Assembly: GCA_026745465.1 (NCBI GenBank)
Contig: JACYXH010000363.1
Span: 2,244,501 to 2,308,500, forward strand
Origin: Lota lota
Taxonomy: Eukaryota; Chordata; Actinopteri; Gadiformes; Lotidae
Reading direction: 5' to 3'
Length of the DNA stretch: 64,000 bases
Of this stretch, positions 12,970 through 57,700 are shown piece by piece. Under the pieces are notes generated by a model. The model ran no database searches, was not told the DNA's origin, and saw only the letters and a program-made list of their open reading frames with translations. Within the stretch, counting starts at the first letter, position 1; each line of letters opens with the position of its first letter. Both the position numbers and the translations under genes were made by a program.

Positions 12970-13860
12970 GGGTTGTGATGGGAGGGATGTCTGGTTGACC
13001 CACTTGACTGTAGCAACTGGACCCTATGAGCTCTGTGCTATCAGCGTCATTACCTGTAATACAACACCACCCTTCGCAATGTCTCCCTTCAGTCTCTCCT
13101 CTCCTTCACACACTTCCCCCGATCACACACTACTTCATCATCATATATCCCTCCTAATGATATATGGTGTGTTCTGTTGTGTTGATTAAGCCTAGCTCAT
13201 CAAAAGTGTAAACCAAGCTCATCAAATGTTTGATGTTGTTTATCACAAGTGATCAACAGCTGAGAACACATTTGAGTGTCAATCTGATGATAATCAAGTG
13301 ATTGTGGGATTTGGTTGTAATAGGTGTGTGTGTGCGTGTGCGTGTGTTTGTGTGTGTCTGTGTGCGTGCCTGCGTGTGTGTGTGTTTCTGTGTCTGTGTG
13401 TCTGTTTGTCTATGTGTGTCAGAGAGAGAACTAGAACTACTTCATGTATGCATATAAATTAGAAGATGTGTTTGCATTCAAAATATAGCAGGGTCTTTAT
13501 TAGTCTGCGTGTGCCCTGCAAGTGTTATTTCTGCATGTACGGGTGTGACTATGTTTGTTATGGGGTAGGGTGTGTGTGTGTGTGTGTGTGTGAGTGTGTG
13601 TGTGTATGTTGCCTGACGTCTGTTTGAATTAGCTTTCCATATTTGCCCTGAATCTAGAGATCGCAGCCACAGCTGTAGCCCCCCCGACACAGCCCCCTCC
13701 TCCCCCTGCCCTCCTCTCTCAGCCTCCCCCCCCTCTCTCTGCTAGGCCTCTCGCATGGCACCCAGAGAGGGATGCTCAGTCCTGTTTCATTCCCAGCTTT
13801 CAGAATAACACTCTCTGAAATCCAGAGGAATAGAGGAGAAGGCGCGCCAGGCCCCCGTAC
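10960..13860. other. no gene recognised; several microsatellites
   Basis: Contains a GAGT-rich patch (11520-11600), C run (11811-11824), TG tracts (12055-12084, 12130-12174), a TG to G-homopolymer run (12938-12973) and TG-rich sequence at 13321-13420 and 13570-13610. No convincing exon. Confidence 0.5.
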
Positions 13861-13866
13861 TGAGAG

Positions 13867-14104
13867 CTGTTGCCCTATTGGCTGAATGTGAGACTTAGAT
13901 CTGTTGCTCTATTAGCTGAATGTGAGACTTAGATACGTTGCTCTATTTGCTGAATGTGAGACTTAGATCTGTTGCTCTATTAGTTGTATGTGAGACTTAG
14001 ATCTGTTGCTCTATTAGCTGAATGTGAGACTTAGATCTGTTGCTCTTTTGGCTGAATCTGAGATTTACATCTGTTGCTCTATTGGCTGAATGTGAGAGAT
14101 AGAT
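13867..14104. repeat. 34-bp minisatellite, 7 copies
   Basis: Unit CTGTTGCTCTATTAGCTGAA + TGTGAGACTTAGAT. Copies start at 13867, 13901, 13935, 13969, 14003, 14037 and 14071, exactly 34 bp apart, with a few substitutions per copy and more in the last two. Confidence 0.97.
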
Positions 14105-14257
14105 TCAGGTTGGTAGAGTTGCGTCCTCTCAAAGGTGAGTCCCGTTTTGAAGCATCTCTCTCACATGGCTTTGTTTTGTTTTGCCCTCATGTGACAAGTG
14201 GCTAATGGCGCGGAAATGCAGATGGAGGTTTTATTCCGGATGTTCTGTCCTTCCTCA

Positions 14258-14399
14258 ACTCAACTCAACCTTAATCCCAGCCTCAGTCCACAGTCCTAAC
14301 CCTCCTCAACTCAACCCTAATCCCAGCCCCAATCCACAGTCCTAGCCCTCCTCAACTCAACCTTAATCCCAGCCCCAATCCACAGTTCTAACCCTCCTG
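14258..14399. repeat. 46-bp minisatellite, 3 copies
   Basis: Unit CCTCAACTCAACCCTAATCC + CAGCCCCAATCCACAGTCCTAACCCT. Copies start near 14258, 14304 and 14350; a fourth is cut short at about 14396. It lies 150 bp from the 34-bp array and is unrelated to it. Confidence 0.93.
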
Positions 14400-20773
<6,374 letters not shown>

Positions 20774-21179
20774 ATACTTGCATATACTGTGTGCATGTGT
20801 GTGGACACACATTCTCTCCTGTTCTTCTGCATCTCCCTCAACCAGCATAAGAAGGCTGTTGAATTTGCAATGGTAAATCAAATCAAATTGAGTCCTGGAG
20901 GAGGAACCGACCAGGAGACCCTAGCATAATGTTCCGTGTTAACCCTTAGCCAGTTTACCATCCATCCTGTTCCATGGCAAGCAAGCAGTATTCTAGCCGA
21001 CACCTCGCCAAGCAGGACACTGGCGTGGACAGCCTCTGTGGAGGCCCAGCGATGGGTGGCTGCCCACACCTGCCACCCACTGTTCCAATCTTGTCTGTGG
21101 TTTCACTCTGAAAAACCTGGCCTTGTTGAGACAGGACAGGAAAGTGGGCATGCCAGCAATGCCCACTGGAGGTGGGAGA

Positions 21180-21219
21180 GGATATAGAGGGAGAGACAAA
21201 GAGAGGGAGGGAGAGGGAA

Positions 21220-21266
<47 letters not shown>

Positions 21267-21345
21267 ATAGAGAGACATATGATACAGAGAGAGAGAGAGA
21301 GAAAGAGAGACAGCGGAGTGAGAGAGATAGAGCATGAGGATTGAG
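21180..21345. repeat. GA-rich microsatellite patch
   Basis: (AG)n at about 21226-21260 within imperfect GAGA-rich sequence. Confidence 0.8.
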
Positions 21346-21597
21346 AGAGGATAGAGACTATAGATAGACAGATGGGAAGAGCGAGAAGGCTACCAGTTGG
21401 ACATAAGCTAACCTGCGGGAAACCCGTAAGACCCAGGCAGTCTTCTATTGAGTGCCGGGCTATCAGCGAGCAGCAGACGTGGGGTGGAGGCTCCTTTGAT
21501 GTGGAGCCTGAGAATAGATGGAGCTCTCACTGACTTATAGGCAGATTACAAGGATGCATGATAACACTCCCTTACACATTCAATGCAAAACACTGCT

Positions 21598-21636
<39 letters not shown>

Positions 21637-22116
21637 ACATCTCACTGAGTTTTAGCCTGCTGGGAAGATATACTTAAAGTTGTCTCTTCACACAGTGGGT
21701 ATCAGTAGGATACCTGATATGTTTTACCAAGGATTTTTTCAACTTGTAGTTACCCAGAGTTAGCTTTAACCTTCAGTTACAAAGGGTAAACTTTAGCTTT
21801 AGCTAAAGTTGTAAGTTTTAAGTCGATGAAACTGAAAATAAGACAAAAGGGGTTTCATCCTCAGGCATAATAGTTTGCTTTGACTTGTTGTTTATCCTTA
21901 AGAAAAATATAGTTGTCAAGGCAAAACATGTGTTTGCTATATCCACATGAGAAACATTTGTACATATTAGCATTTCTGTTATCAGTGTCTTGTTGTAGAT
22001 GACTGAAAGAGATTGTTCATTTTCCCATTATGCACTCTGTAACCTAGGAGCTACAGTCCAGCAGTTGTTCATTCAACATGCTGGTCAGCCCACCTCCAGC
22101 ATTGCTACATAGATAG

Positions 22117-22120
<4 letters not shown>

Positions 22121-22174
<54 letters not shown>

Positions 22175-22330
22175 TCAGCCACATTACTTTCTGATTATGC
22201 TATTCTGGTGTGCATGTCCTTGAATGCATGCCAGAGTCAGAGACCATCTTCTCCAAGAAATATCAGCACGTCCATCCAGATTCACTCTATGAGACACAAG
22301 GATTAAGAGTAAAGCACCGTATCAAGACAG
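22121..22330. repeat. dispersed repeat with embedded TG tract, copy 2
   Basis: (TG)n to 22170, then TATTCTGGTGTGCATGTCCT and ATGCATGCCAGAGTCAGAGA CCATCTTCTCCAAGAAAT, matching 5464-5530. Then CACTCTATGAGACACAAGG, matching 5916-5934. A third TG run, 22472-22527, lies 50 bp before the dlgap4 exon 1 acceptor. Confidence 0.75.
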
Positions 22331-22467
22331 CACCTGAATGTTAATGCAGACAGACTCTACCATTCACATCACATTCGGTTGAAGAAAAACCAAGACATCC
22401 TATGCAAAATAACTTTTGATATGAAGATATTTGATGGGTTTGTGCGCGCGTGTGTGTGCGTGCGTGC

Positions 22468-22528
<61 letters not shown>

Positions 22529-22652
22529 TGCGTGTGCAACCCATCTAATGCTTGTGTGTTTTCTGCTCCGTCCTAGGACTCACCGCCAAACCCACTGTCT
22601 TTCGCTCCCGGGTCCGGGGATCTTCTAGAGGGCCGGGCCCTTCCTGACTACC

Positions 22653-47727
<25,075 letters not shown>

Positions 47728-49221
47728 GGGACCCCCGAGGGAGAGAGAGGAGGAAGGATGACACCCAGGATGCCGTAATCGAGGGTGATGCTCGTATCTG
47801 AAAAATTTGAGGATTGTCAATGTAAGTTCTTCCCAACGGCTGGAGAAGAAACCCAACAAAAAAATATGAAAGAAAAATTTAACAAAAGATACCATGCTGC
47901 AGGGATAGAAATTTGGGGTCTGGGGTCCACGTGTATTTTAAATGTGGGCACGGTGCCACACTATTAACCCCTGATGACTATGGGAACTCCCTCGATTTTA
48001 ACACCTAGATGAGGGGGGGGGGTGGCGGCTGGTGGAAACCTCAGATGACCCACGTTGTTACTTGATGATGAACTCTGTCACTTATTGTTACTACTATTGA
48101 TTATCAAAAATGATGACTAGCGCTGGTATTATTATCTCCTAAAGAAACTCTATTAAGACTGTTTATAAATATTTTTTCTTGGCCATAAGATCTACTACTA
48201 ATCAGACAGGGGTCAAATAAGTGTGCTTTTCTGTTTCCCCTCTTCCTGTCTTTCCAAGGCCTTGGCTATCCTGTAGCTTTGCACAACACCATCTTCTGGC
48301 CATCACATGAATTACATACACAACATATACACACAGCTCAGCTAACTTTGTCTTCCTTGTATTTATTTGTTCATTTTCTCACATTTGGTACGTTACTATG
48401 TTAAGAACCATAATTATAACTTGGCTTTGCAATATGGAACTAAATTAGGGTTCAGAACGGGGTTATTTATCATGAAATAGTTTAGTACTCGATTATTTAA
48501 AATGGTGTATCCTTTCAAAATGTTTAGATCCACAATTTAAAATACTATGGGGAAACCAGGGCAGAACATGTAGGTACATTTTGAACAAAGGCATATCCCG
48601 CTGAAAATGTGATGACCCAGCCCAGTGATCCTATCAGAATCTCTGACTGAACCCATGCTTGCGTGTCCTGAGATTTCCTGGCACTATGGAAATAAGCTCC
48701 TATACACCCTTTTGGATTCCTTTTAATGTCTTCCTTTTAAAGCATTCTTTCTTCTCTGTCTGGAGATGTATGTTTTGGTGACTTTGATATTCAGTAGCAG
48801 CACCATTCCATTCTTTTGTGAACCATATAATGGGTAAATGCTTTAAATCGCTTCACATAATCATTCATATTTCAACTGAACCATATCACTCAATCCAATG
48901 CAACCGTGTGTAGTGATTGTTTTTCATTGTATTACTTTTTTAAATGCCAACCCCTAGTGAAATTTGATATATTTTCAATATAACAGTATTCTCACCACCC
49001 TTCGGCAAGATTATCAACTTGCAGTTAAAATTACATTTTTTTAGTATTATTTCTGCCAAACTGTTTAGTGAAAGCATGGCCTGCCTTGGTCATTGCGCTT
49101 TGCCATCATTCATATATATAGGCTTGTTTGTGAATGGGGAAATGCCGTAAAGCCAAAGACAAATCCACACATCTTAAAATCAATATAATCAACACCATTA
49201 TTAACTTCAGGCTTCATTGTT

Positions 49222-49298
<77 letters not shown>

Positions 49299-49765
49299 TG
49301 TGTGTTGTTCATTCATTCATGACATACTGTTGGTTTCAAAACCCAACACTAGCTCCAGAGTTGAGGCCAACAAGGGCCTGTCCCAGGTTTGGTAGGCAGC
49401 GTTGTATCGCGTTGTTCCCTCAAGGTTCAGCTTTCCAGTGACACTTCCCCCACTCCCTCCCTCTATTTAGTTTGTCATTAACATATTCAAAATATTCAAT
49501 GCGTTGTCAATGCACACCCAGGCTAAACCTTTATATTATTTCTTTTATTTAATTTTTACAAACAAGGATTATGTCTTCACACTGGACACGCACTGACCCA
49601 CATAAAACACATAACATGTTTAGAGTGTCTTGAGTATGGGTGAAACGGTTGATGTCTTCCTCTCCATCTCCAATGGTCTATCCCCACACTCTGTCAGAAA
49701 GCAAACTACCACTAGCCCCCTGTGTCATTGTTTCTGTTGAATAAATGCAATGCGACCCGGTTGGC
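47728..49765 (+). other. dlgap4: dlgap4 3' UTR (probable) and candidate poly(A) signal
   Basis: The 3' UTR starts at 47728. The first good AATAAA is at 49740-49745, giving a 2-kb UTR. A second is at 51579-51584 and further AATAAA-like sites follow near 51924, so the true end is uncertain. The interval includes a long (GT)n tract at 49226-49305, interrupted once near its end. Confidence 0.45.
49226..49305. repeat. (GT)n microsatellite in dlgap4 3' UTR
   Basis: About 80 bp of GT with one TA interruption near the end. It would be in the transcript if the poly(A) site at 49740 or later is used. Confidence 0.9.
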
Positions 49766-51212
49766 CCTATAGCTGCTCTAATGCTCTGCCTCTCACCCAC
49801 TGTGATCCAGAAATGCTGGGCTGGGCTGGGCTTTGAATGAGAAAGGCCCAACGACGAGCAGGGTTTTTCTCTGTCTCCTAGTCAGAGCTTTCTGTTGATG
49901 GCTGGTCTTTGTGTGCTGTTGTATTTGATGGGGATGACTCACTAAGGTAATGGCCCGGGGGGTGTGAAAATCCTAGCGTCGTTAGCACCTTCAAGATCTT
50001 TTGTCCCGTTTGTCCTCTGTTGTCAGCTCCAATGGCATTCAAGAGAAAGCTGTGTGTGTCTATGTCTGACAAGTTTTACTCCAATCACTTTAGGTGAGGT
50101 GAATTACAGTTGTCTGTTTTTTTTTCACAAAGGCCGCATCAACTGCACGATGGTGGGATTTGGGTTCCTTACAGTGCAGAACATGGAGTATATGAGGTTC
50201 ATTTAATTTTAACCTGATAAATAACTTCTTGTAGTTTTGTTGGTTGAAAATTGGATAATCAGTCTTCATCATTTTAATGCAAGTTGAAAATGTAACATGT
50301 GTTCATTGTAAGAATGTAAACGTTTGTGTTTTTTGGTTTCTATCTTCTGCACAAAGAACTATTATAGTGCGCTGTGATCCAAACTATCACAATGTGGATG
50401 ACCAGCATTGCTGCTCCTAGTTTGCTAAGACTTGAGTGTGAATGTGTGAAATGCAGCCAGGTGACAGAGGCATATCTATTCCTTTATACAAGGATCCCAT
50501 TGCAATACACACTTGTCAGCCACAGCAATGGATGGGACACACCTGGTCCACTTCCTGGAGAGGTCTATCCATGATCCAAACAGTTCCATTGTGTGCTAGT
50601 GTTATTTTCCCAGTCTGTCATTTTAAGTTGATAATGGTCCCATGATAGCTCCTTCTGCCTTCATCCTTTTGTTTTTTGGGGGGGCATTTGCTTATATTAA
50701 AATTTAAGATACAAAATACTCAAGTCTATGTAAAACCAACTGTGTATCGCATATTGCAGAAACTAACTTGTACAACAACAAAAAGTCAAATTAGCTGTAC
50801 TTTTTAGATTAATTTTTGGGTTATGTATTCTAATGTAGGGCTCATTGATAGGGATGCAGATGCACAAATCCTAATCATGACCAATGTGTCGTAATCGTAA
50901 CTTTGGACACCAGAAATTATAATTAAAAAATACAGACCAAAATGCCCTGCAGACATTTCTCATTCATTGCCCTTTACAATTCAGTACTTCAGTATCCAAG
51001 CTGTTTTATTCAAGGGAGCCCATGTTCAGCTCCCTGTCCCCATCCCCCAGGTCCTAAATTACTTTCCTTTTATTTGTATTTAAATGTATCACTTTTCACC
51101 AAAAGTTAGCAGCACTCCTTGTCCCATAAATCAACACAGAGCCGTGGTCTCTCTTTTTCCGCATCCATGCGAGGTCTTGTATTTGTATTCACCCCACTTC
51201 ATGTGTGTGTGT

Positions 51213-51260
<48 letters not shown>

Positions 51261-52700
51261 GGGTCACTGAGTCTCTGTTGATTATGATAGGCAACAAGCA
51301 ACGTCAGAGACGGGCATACCTAACCTAAGAGTAATCTAGGTTGGAGTACAACATAATATGCTGCCTTGTAGAAAAGCCAACTAGGAATAAAATTAAAATA
51401 AAAAAAAATGAATTTACCGCCAATAATTCTGCTGACTGCCACTGGGTGGGATGTGAAAACTTGGAGGCATACAAATCTATGCTCAATCAGCAGGAGATAA
51501 GATGTAGCATTACAAAGCCTAGAGGAAATATTTTATAAAACAAGCACATATTTTAATGAGTAGGATTTGTTTGAAATCAATAAAGCTATATATAGAGACT
51601 TTGTTTGCCAAGGTTTTAGGGGGTTTGGTATAAACATTATACGAGGTGAACACGTTGCTGAATGAGTTGTTTATATAAAAAATAGATTTATTAAATTTGT
51701 TCTCGCTATTCTCTGTTAACATTAAACGTATATGTGCAATACTAAAGATAAAGACATGGGTTCTTTGATAATAAATACATTCTAACAATGTAATCCCATG
51801 CCTGTTACAAATCACTCTGTATAAAAGAGACACAGTTTGAAAAGCTTCATCTTTTGCAATGCTAGATGTATTTATACTATTTTAAAGGGTGGTCCCATGT
51901 ATAACGGTGAGAGGTCAAATTCAATAAAATGCACACAATACTTTCTCAGAAGTTTCACTTGTGGATATGTTATTGACTCTTGGTGACTCGTTTGCTGATA
52001 CTTATGTTGTCTCCTTTTATTTAGTAGCTGGTGGTTGTTCTCAACCCGTCTCCAGGATCCACGAATATTAAATAACAAAGAGACCAGTGAAGTACATTTG
52101 TTTACAAACACATTCCTGCGAAGACCTAATTGTAACTGGAAATTGCTTGACAATCCCTACACGCTGAGAGGCAAGGCCCCAGCCATCATCGTTTCAGGGG
52201 TGGAGTACCCGTATGTCATTTTTATTAAGTTGACACGTTTTTAAATACTTGATAAATCCTATAGCTTTTACCTTGGATTGCTTTTGAAACCACTGCACGT
52301 TTTATATTTCAATGCATGGGCATTCTTATACAATTTACAATGTAATTTGGTCTCTAAAAGGTCTCTTAAAAGAAGCATGTCGCCAAATAGTCCAGAGACC
52401 GTCGTCAAAGTTAATCACAGCTCCCCATGTTTGAACTGGTTTATGTAACACAACGACGTTTCTATTAACGTTACGTAAAATGCCTTCCGTGTGATGCAGC
52501 CATGGTAGCCACTACCAGATGCAGATATCGCTCTTTAAATTAAGTTTAATACATTGGGCAGTGCTTTTGTTAAACCTCAAAATTAAATGTCAGTTTAAAA
52601 ATAAATGACACCCCTCCGTGATCACTGCAGGCTACTGAATTTTGAATGAAATGGTTTGCCCATCAGTCATCGGGGGCTGATGACACAGTCTGTCTGATAG
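49766..52700. other. dlgap4-tgif2 intergenic region
   Basis: About 3 kb of AT-rich DNA without recognisable exons. The visible structure is a TG repeat running directly into a G homopolymer (51202-51258). Part of it may still be dlgap4 3' UTR if a distal poly(A) signal is used. Confidence 0.5.
51202..51258. repeat. TG run joined to a G homopolymer
   Basis: (TG)12-13 runs directly into about 32 G. The same TG-to-G arrangement occurs at 12938-12973. Confidence 0.9.
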
Positions 52701-53350
52701 AAATTGTGAGCCGTGATTGGATCACGTTCGCCTAGGAGGAGGGATTAGTTCGGCTCCGGCTGTCAAGATTGGCAAAGAGCTGGCGCTGCTGCGCGCAGGT
52801 AAAGGGAACAAGCGACAAATCAAAAAAACATTTGTTCTGGCAGCAAGAGGAATGCGATGGAAGTACTGTTCTGTGAACCATACATGGCATAGGATCGACT
52901 CAGACGTTCACGTTTCCTAAAACGCGCGGCATCTTGCAAGAAAATTCCCCTTCTGTGTCAACGTCTGGCTGCGGACGAGCATTGTACAAGGAACTTCGAC
53001 AGCTGCGTGTTTTCAAGCAAGCCATCAACAAAGAATGAAACCGTTCAAACGAGGTAAGGGGGGGATTTCATCGTGTTTTCATCTCTGTATTTCCACTCGA
53101 ACCCCTCAAAACTGTACTACTGTGTGAGCCCTGTGTTCTGGTGTTGGTTTTGAATGGAATGTGTGCTTTTTTGTTTGGAGCAAATGCAGCGTGTGTTTGT
53201 GTTTGAATTTGGAGGGACAGCTAACTAGCTAGTTATCTCAAGCATGGTGTCCATCTGGCGGCGCGTCAGAGAACTGGCGTGCACGCCGCGGGAGCGTGTG
53301 CGTTTCTTCGCTTTCTTTGTGCGCTTTAGCGAAATTTAAACACGGCTCAT
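52690..53350 (+). promoter_or_regulatory. tgif2: probable tgif2 promoter and first-exon CpG-rich region
   Basis: CpG density rises sharply over this interval compared with the AT-rich flanks (for example gcgctgctgcgcgcagg and cacgccgcgggagcgtgtgcg). Two inverted CCAAT boxes (ATTGG at 52716-52720 and 52768-52772) lie upstream of the exon ending at 53053. A second possible donor, CGCGCAG|GTAAAG at 52799, could mark an alternative first exon. An upstream open frame, 52717-52920 (67 codons, no recognisable product), ends 114 bp before the ATG at 53035. Confidence 0.5.
53035..53053 (+). CDS. tgif2: tgif2 exon 1, optional N-terminal extension
   Basis: The ATG at 53035 (A at -3) is followed by MKPFKR and the donor CGAG|GTAAGG at 53054. 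Spliced to 55084 it continues in frame as [27 protein letters not shown].., adding 21 residues before the ATG at 55128. An in-frame TAA at 52918 closes the frame upstream. Splicing looks sound; whether this ATG or the one at 55128 is used cannot be told from sequence, because both contexts are acceptable. Confidence 0.6.
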
Positions 53351-54669
53351 TTAAAAGTCCCATCAAATATTTTATTTTCTAAATGTCCTCTACTGCCTGT
53401 TACGACCATATGTTATCACCGCAGTTATTTCCAGACATCACGGCTGTTAATCAAGTCGAGGTTCGACCGTGATTCGAAACATCAAAATTCAAACTTCTTC
53501 AGTGTATTAAATCCCATTGACATGCTGTCGACTCGCATATGACTCTTGTTGAATTGATGCAGTGGATTTTATAATCTACAATGTGATCAATATTTGGTAG
53601 AAATCCCCTGAAATCCCTGCTCATGTTTCATATGATCACCACTTTCTTTGTTACCAACGTGTTGGTATGTCGATGGAGGGACATTTGTAAACAATGCCCG
53701 TCTATAAGGTTGGCTAGTTTGACAGTAGGTATCCAATGAAATAGCCTTGCTACAGTAAGCTAGCCGATGTCAATATGAGTTTAGTTTTGACTTTACTTCT
53801 CAAATTCCCCTGGCAGAAAACTGAAACAATCAATGGTACATTTTGTACTTTTTCACTTTGTCGGAGTTGTTCTGGTTGGTAGCTTTTTGACTGGTTTTGC
53901 ATCTATCTTGCTGCCATACTGCTTTAACTTAAGATGTGTTTGAACTAACAACCGGTCCGGGGATAAATAATGGATGGATCCTAAAACGAAGACTTTTGAT
54001 AATGTCAACAAGCTTAATGAAGTAGAGTTTTAACGCATGGCCGACTTGATTTTAGAAAAACACCACGAGTCTCTCCAACTCGTTTTAAAAATGAGTTTAC
54101 AATTAACAATTAAATACTATATGAAAGATTCTGTCGTTTGAGCAGATTTGTATTTGTTGGCGAATTTAGGTGTATCTTTCATTTATTTAGTTACTTGTGG
54201 AAGTTAAGCTACCAATTTCATCATTTGCTTATGTTATTTTCAGGACCGCGGTAACATTAGACGCCGTTGGTGTTCAATCTGAGACACTGATATCACAGTA
54301 TATGTTGATGTCGAAAAAAGTGCCGCACAAAATACGTTTTACTTCTCACTAGCATCGACATTCATATATCAACATTTACCCAGCCACACATTGTTCGATT
54401 CGTGTCAATTTGCTGCTTATACTGGGGCTTTGGAAAAATATTTTTGTTTGCGGAAAAGGAATCTTTAATTTGAAACATGGTCAACTAGTCTGGTAGTCGG
54501 CGCTACACTGGTAGTTCTGGAGGTGAAGACAGACCCCTTTTGCATGGTCAATGGATTCCTAGGCTACTGACCACTGATGTTGATATGCACACAATCTCCT
54601 TTGTGAAGACAGTCGCTGCCCCAGGGGTCAGGTTTCACCAAAGCCCAGAGAAAGACATTTGCTGCATTC

Positions 54670-54702
<33 letters not shown>

Positions 54703-57700
54703 TGCTCCATTTGAAGGGATTCCCTCCAATGGCCCCTGGCCAGCCAGCGTTTGAATAAGTTGAATCACAATCTTTACTAAAAGCAGATTATTTAGGATTT
54801 ATCCTTTCTTTTTAGATACAAAACCACACTCTAAAATGTGTCAAAACATAAAGGTTATTTATAAAGTTTTTATATTTAGCCAATGTATATATTTTTTACT
54901 TTAAAGAAGTAGAACAGGCATTGGCTACCGCAAATAACCTGCACAATAAGATAATGGCATTTTTGCTATCAATACTTTTCATAGAGCCTCTTTTTACCAC
55001 TCCCATTCATACAAAATTGGACTTGAATAGTAGCTAGGAATAGGCTAGGTCTTAAAAACTGACGGCTGTCACTCACTCAACAGCTCTGGAAGAGGAGCAC
55101 CTCAGGGAGCACGAGCTCTCGTCGGCCATGTCGGACAGCGATGACTCCTCGCCCCTTGATCTGTCAGGCGGAGGGCTGTCTGGAAAGCGCCGTCGCCGTG
55201 GCAACCTGCCCAAAGAGGCGGTGCAGGTTCTGCGAAGTTGGCTCTACGATCATCGTTTCAACGCCTATCCCTCTGAGCAGGAGAAGCTGAGCCTCTCGAG
55301 TCAGACCAACCTGTCGGTGTTGCAGGTAAGGCCACCGTCTAAATCCCTGTGCATGCATATTTCTTCAGTGACCTAAATGCTACAGACTGTGTGATGTGTT
55401 TAGTCTCGAGTAGTTGTTATTTTCTGATTTACTTAATCAAGGTGCACCCTACATCTCAAATGTAAAAGACAATACATTTTGATAATTTAGCCATGCTTAA
55501 AATTCACCTCCAAATTCTCCCCTGTTTAGCTTCCCAATCAAGTCTGTACAAGTTAGCATAAAATTGGGGTTCCCTTAACAATAGCTGTATTGTAGTCGTG
55601 TGAATCTCAATCTTCTTTTACTACAGTGCAATCTTGACATTATTATTTTTTTTCTTCACATTTACAGATCATTAGTCTAATTTGTTTAAGTTCTAGATTA
55701 AGGCGAGCTGGCAGGAAACGTGGCTGTTCTATAGTCTGTTCAGCCAATGTCTTTTCCTTGCTGTTGTGTTGTCCCTTTTTTTAGATACTCCCACTTTGGA
55801 CAGTTTTACATCTATATAAATATCTGCTTCTTCTCAATAGTGATAGCAAGTTTAGATTGTTTTCCCATCCTGTGAGGACAAGTCATATTTAGTCCCTGGT
55901 GTAGCCCAACCTACAGCTATTGTCCTCCCCATAACCATGTCAGCAGTGTCGTATCTAACTGTTAACAGTTTTTTTTTGTAATGAATGTGTATATTGGTAT
56001 CCATTTACAGAATATATAAAATTGAAATTGTACAACTAGGAGTGCAAGCAAATCCTTGTCCAGATGAAGATAGAAAATGTGTGGGTGAAACTCTGCAACG
56101 TTTTTTGATCTTGAAAGAAACGCCTTGGTTAATTTGTGGATCCAGCTGTGTTCCAAGACAACCCGGTCTCTGTTGACGCATCACAACATTTATGAACTAG
56201 GCCTGCAACTATAGTGAACATTTCTAATGCATACACAGGATTACATACATTACAATGGAATTTTTAAAGACCATTTCTGAAATGTTACAAATCACTTTTT
56301 TATTACTTATGTTTTTTGCCCCTCTTAGATCTGCAATTGGTTCATCAATGCACGCCGTCGCCTTCTCCCCGACCTGCTCCGCAAGGACGGTAAAGACCCA
56401 ACCCAGTTCACCATCTCCCGTAGAGTCGGCTGGAAGTCTGAAGGCCGCTCGCCAACCTCCCTAGGTGCGTCGATGTCCCCAGGAAGTCCTTCGGCCCTGC
56501 CCCAACCTCGGCCGTCCGTGATTCGTTCTGCCCCCACACTAGACCTCAGTCTTCTGGGTAACACGGCGACAGCCATTCTGACCGGTGCCGGCTACCCTGG
56601 GCGGGAAGGTGCAGTCCAGGCCCTGATGAAGCTGGACACTCGGAGTCTGCTGAAGGAGGCCGAGGAGCGAGGGGTCTGCGCTACGGTTATCACCAGCACA
56701 GGGTATGCTGCGAGCACCAACAGTGGGCTCTTTAACACGCCTCCCCCAACGCCTCCAGAGTTATTCCCCACCCAGGATTTCAGTGACCTGCGGCTTTTGG
56801 TGGATGCAGCCCTTCAGAGGGCAGCAGAGCAGGAAAACATGAAGCGGCTCAAAGAGGGCCAGATAAGGTCCGCTGTAAAGACTGAGCCCATGGAGGCACC
56901 AAGCACTGACAGCACCGACGAGATGAGCCCCACTCCTCCTCCAGAGGACCGCCATCAAGTAATGGAAGCCTCCCGAGTGCAGAGTCTCATGGAGATGGCC
57001 ATGGTCCTTCCGGTCTCCTCTCCAATCTCTGATCCCATGAGGGCTGCAGTACCAGTCTCTGTAGTACCAACTCAATGTCTAGAGTCTATCCTCGTCTCTT
57101 CTCCATGGCAGTCACCTCTTTCCATGGCCAAGGTCCCTTACAGCTCTGTGGAGAAGTCCATAGTAGAATCCACAAGCCCTCGTCAATCTCCACTTCTACT
57201 TGCCCACCAAAACATCTCGATGCCAGTGTCCAATCCCGTTTCAGAACAACCTCATTCGCAGAAGCCCACCTTTACTCCTTCTGTGGCCCCAGCTTTGGAG
57301 CCAATTATGACGTCAAGTTTGGCTCCGGTGTCCACAACGTTTACTTATATTCCATCTGGCACTGCAGCTCGTAGTTCCCCTTCTGTTTCTGAGCAAGTGC
57401 TTCACCAACTCTCTATTGGTTCAAGCCAGGCTTCCAGCCCAACTATGGGTCTTGTTGGAGTCTCTCCTTCCTGCTCCCCCATCCTGGCCTCCAAGAAAGT
57501 CTTGGCCCTTAACTTGCCGTTCCACCAAGCCCCATTAATCCGAGTTAGAGTTCCAAGCCCGTCACCCGGCAGAACCCTGTCTTCGCCTGCGTCTCCTAGC
57601 CACACCCCAGTGTCGGCCTCAGGCCAAGCTCCCATGTGGCCTCCCACCTCCTCCACCCCGGCCTCCTCACCCACCCAAGCAGTTACACCAGCCCTGGGTC

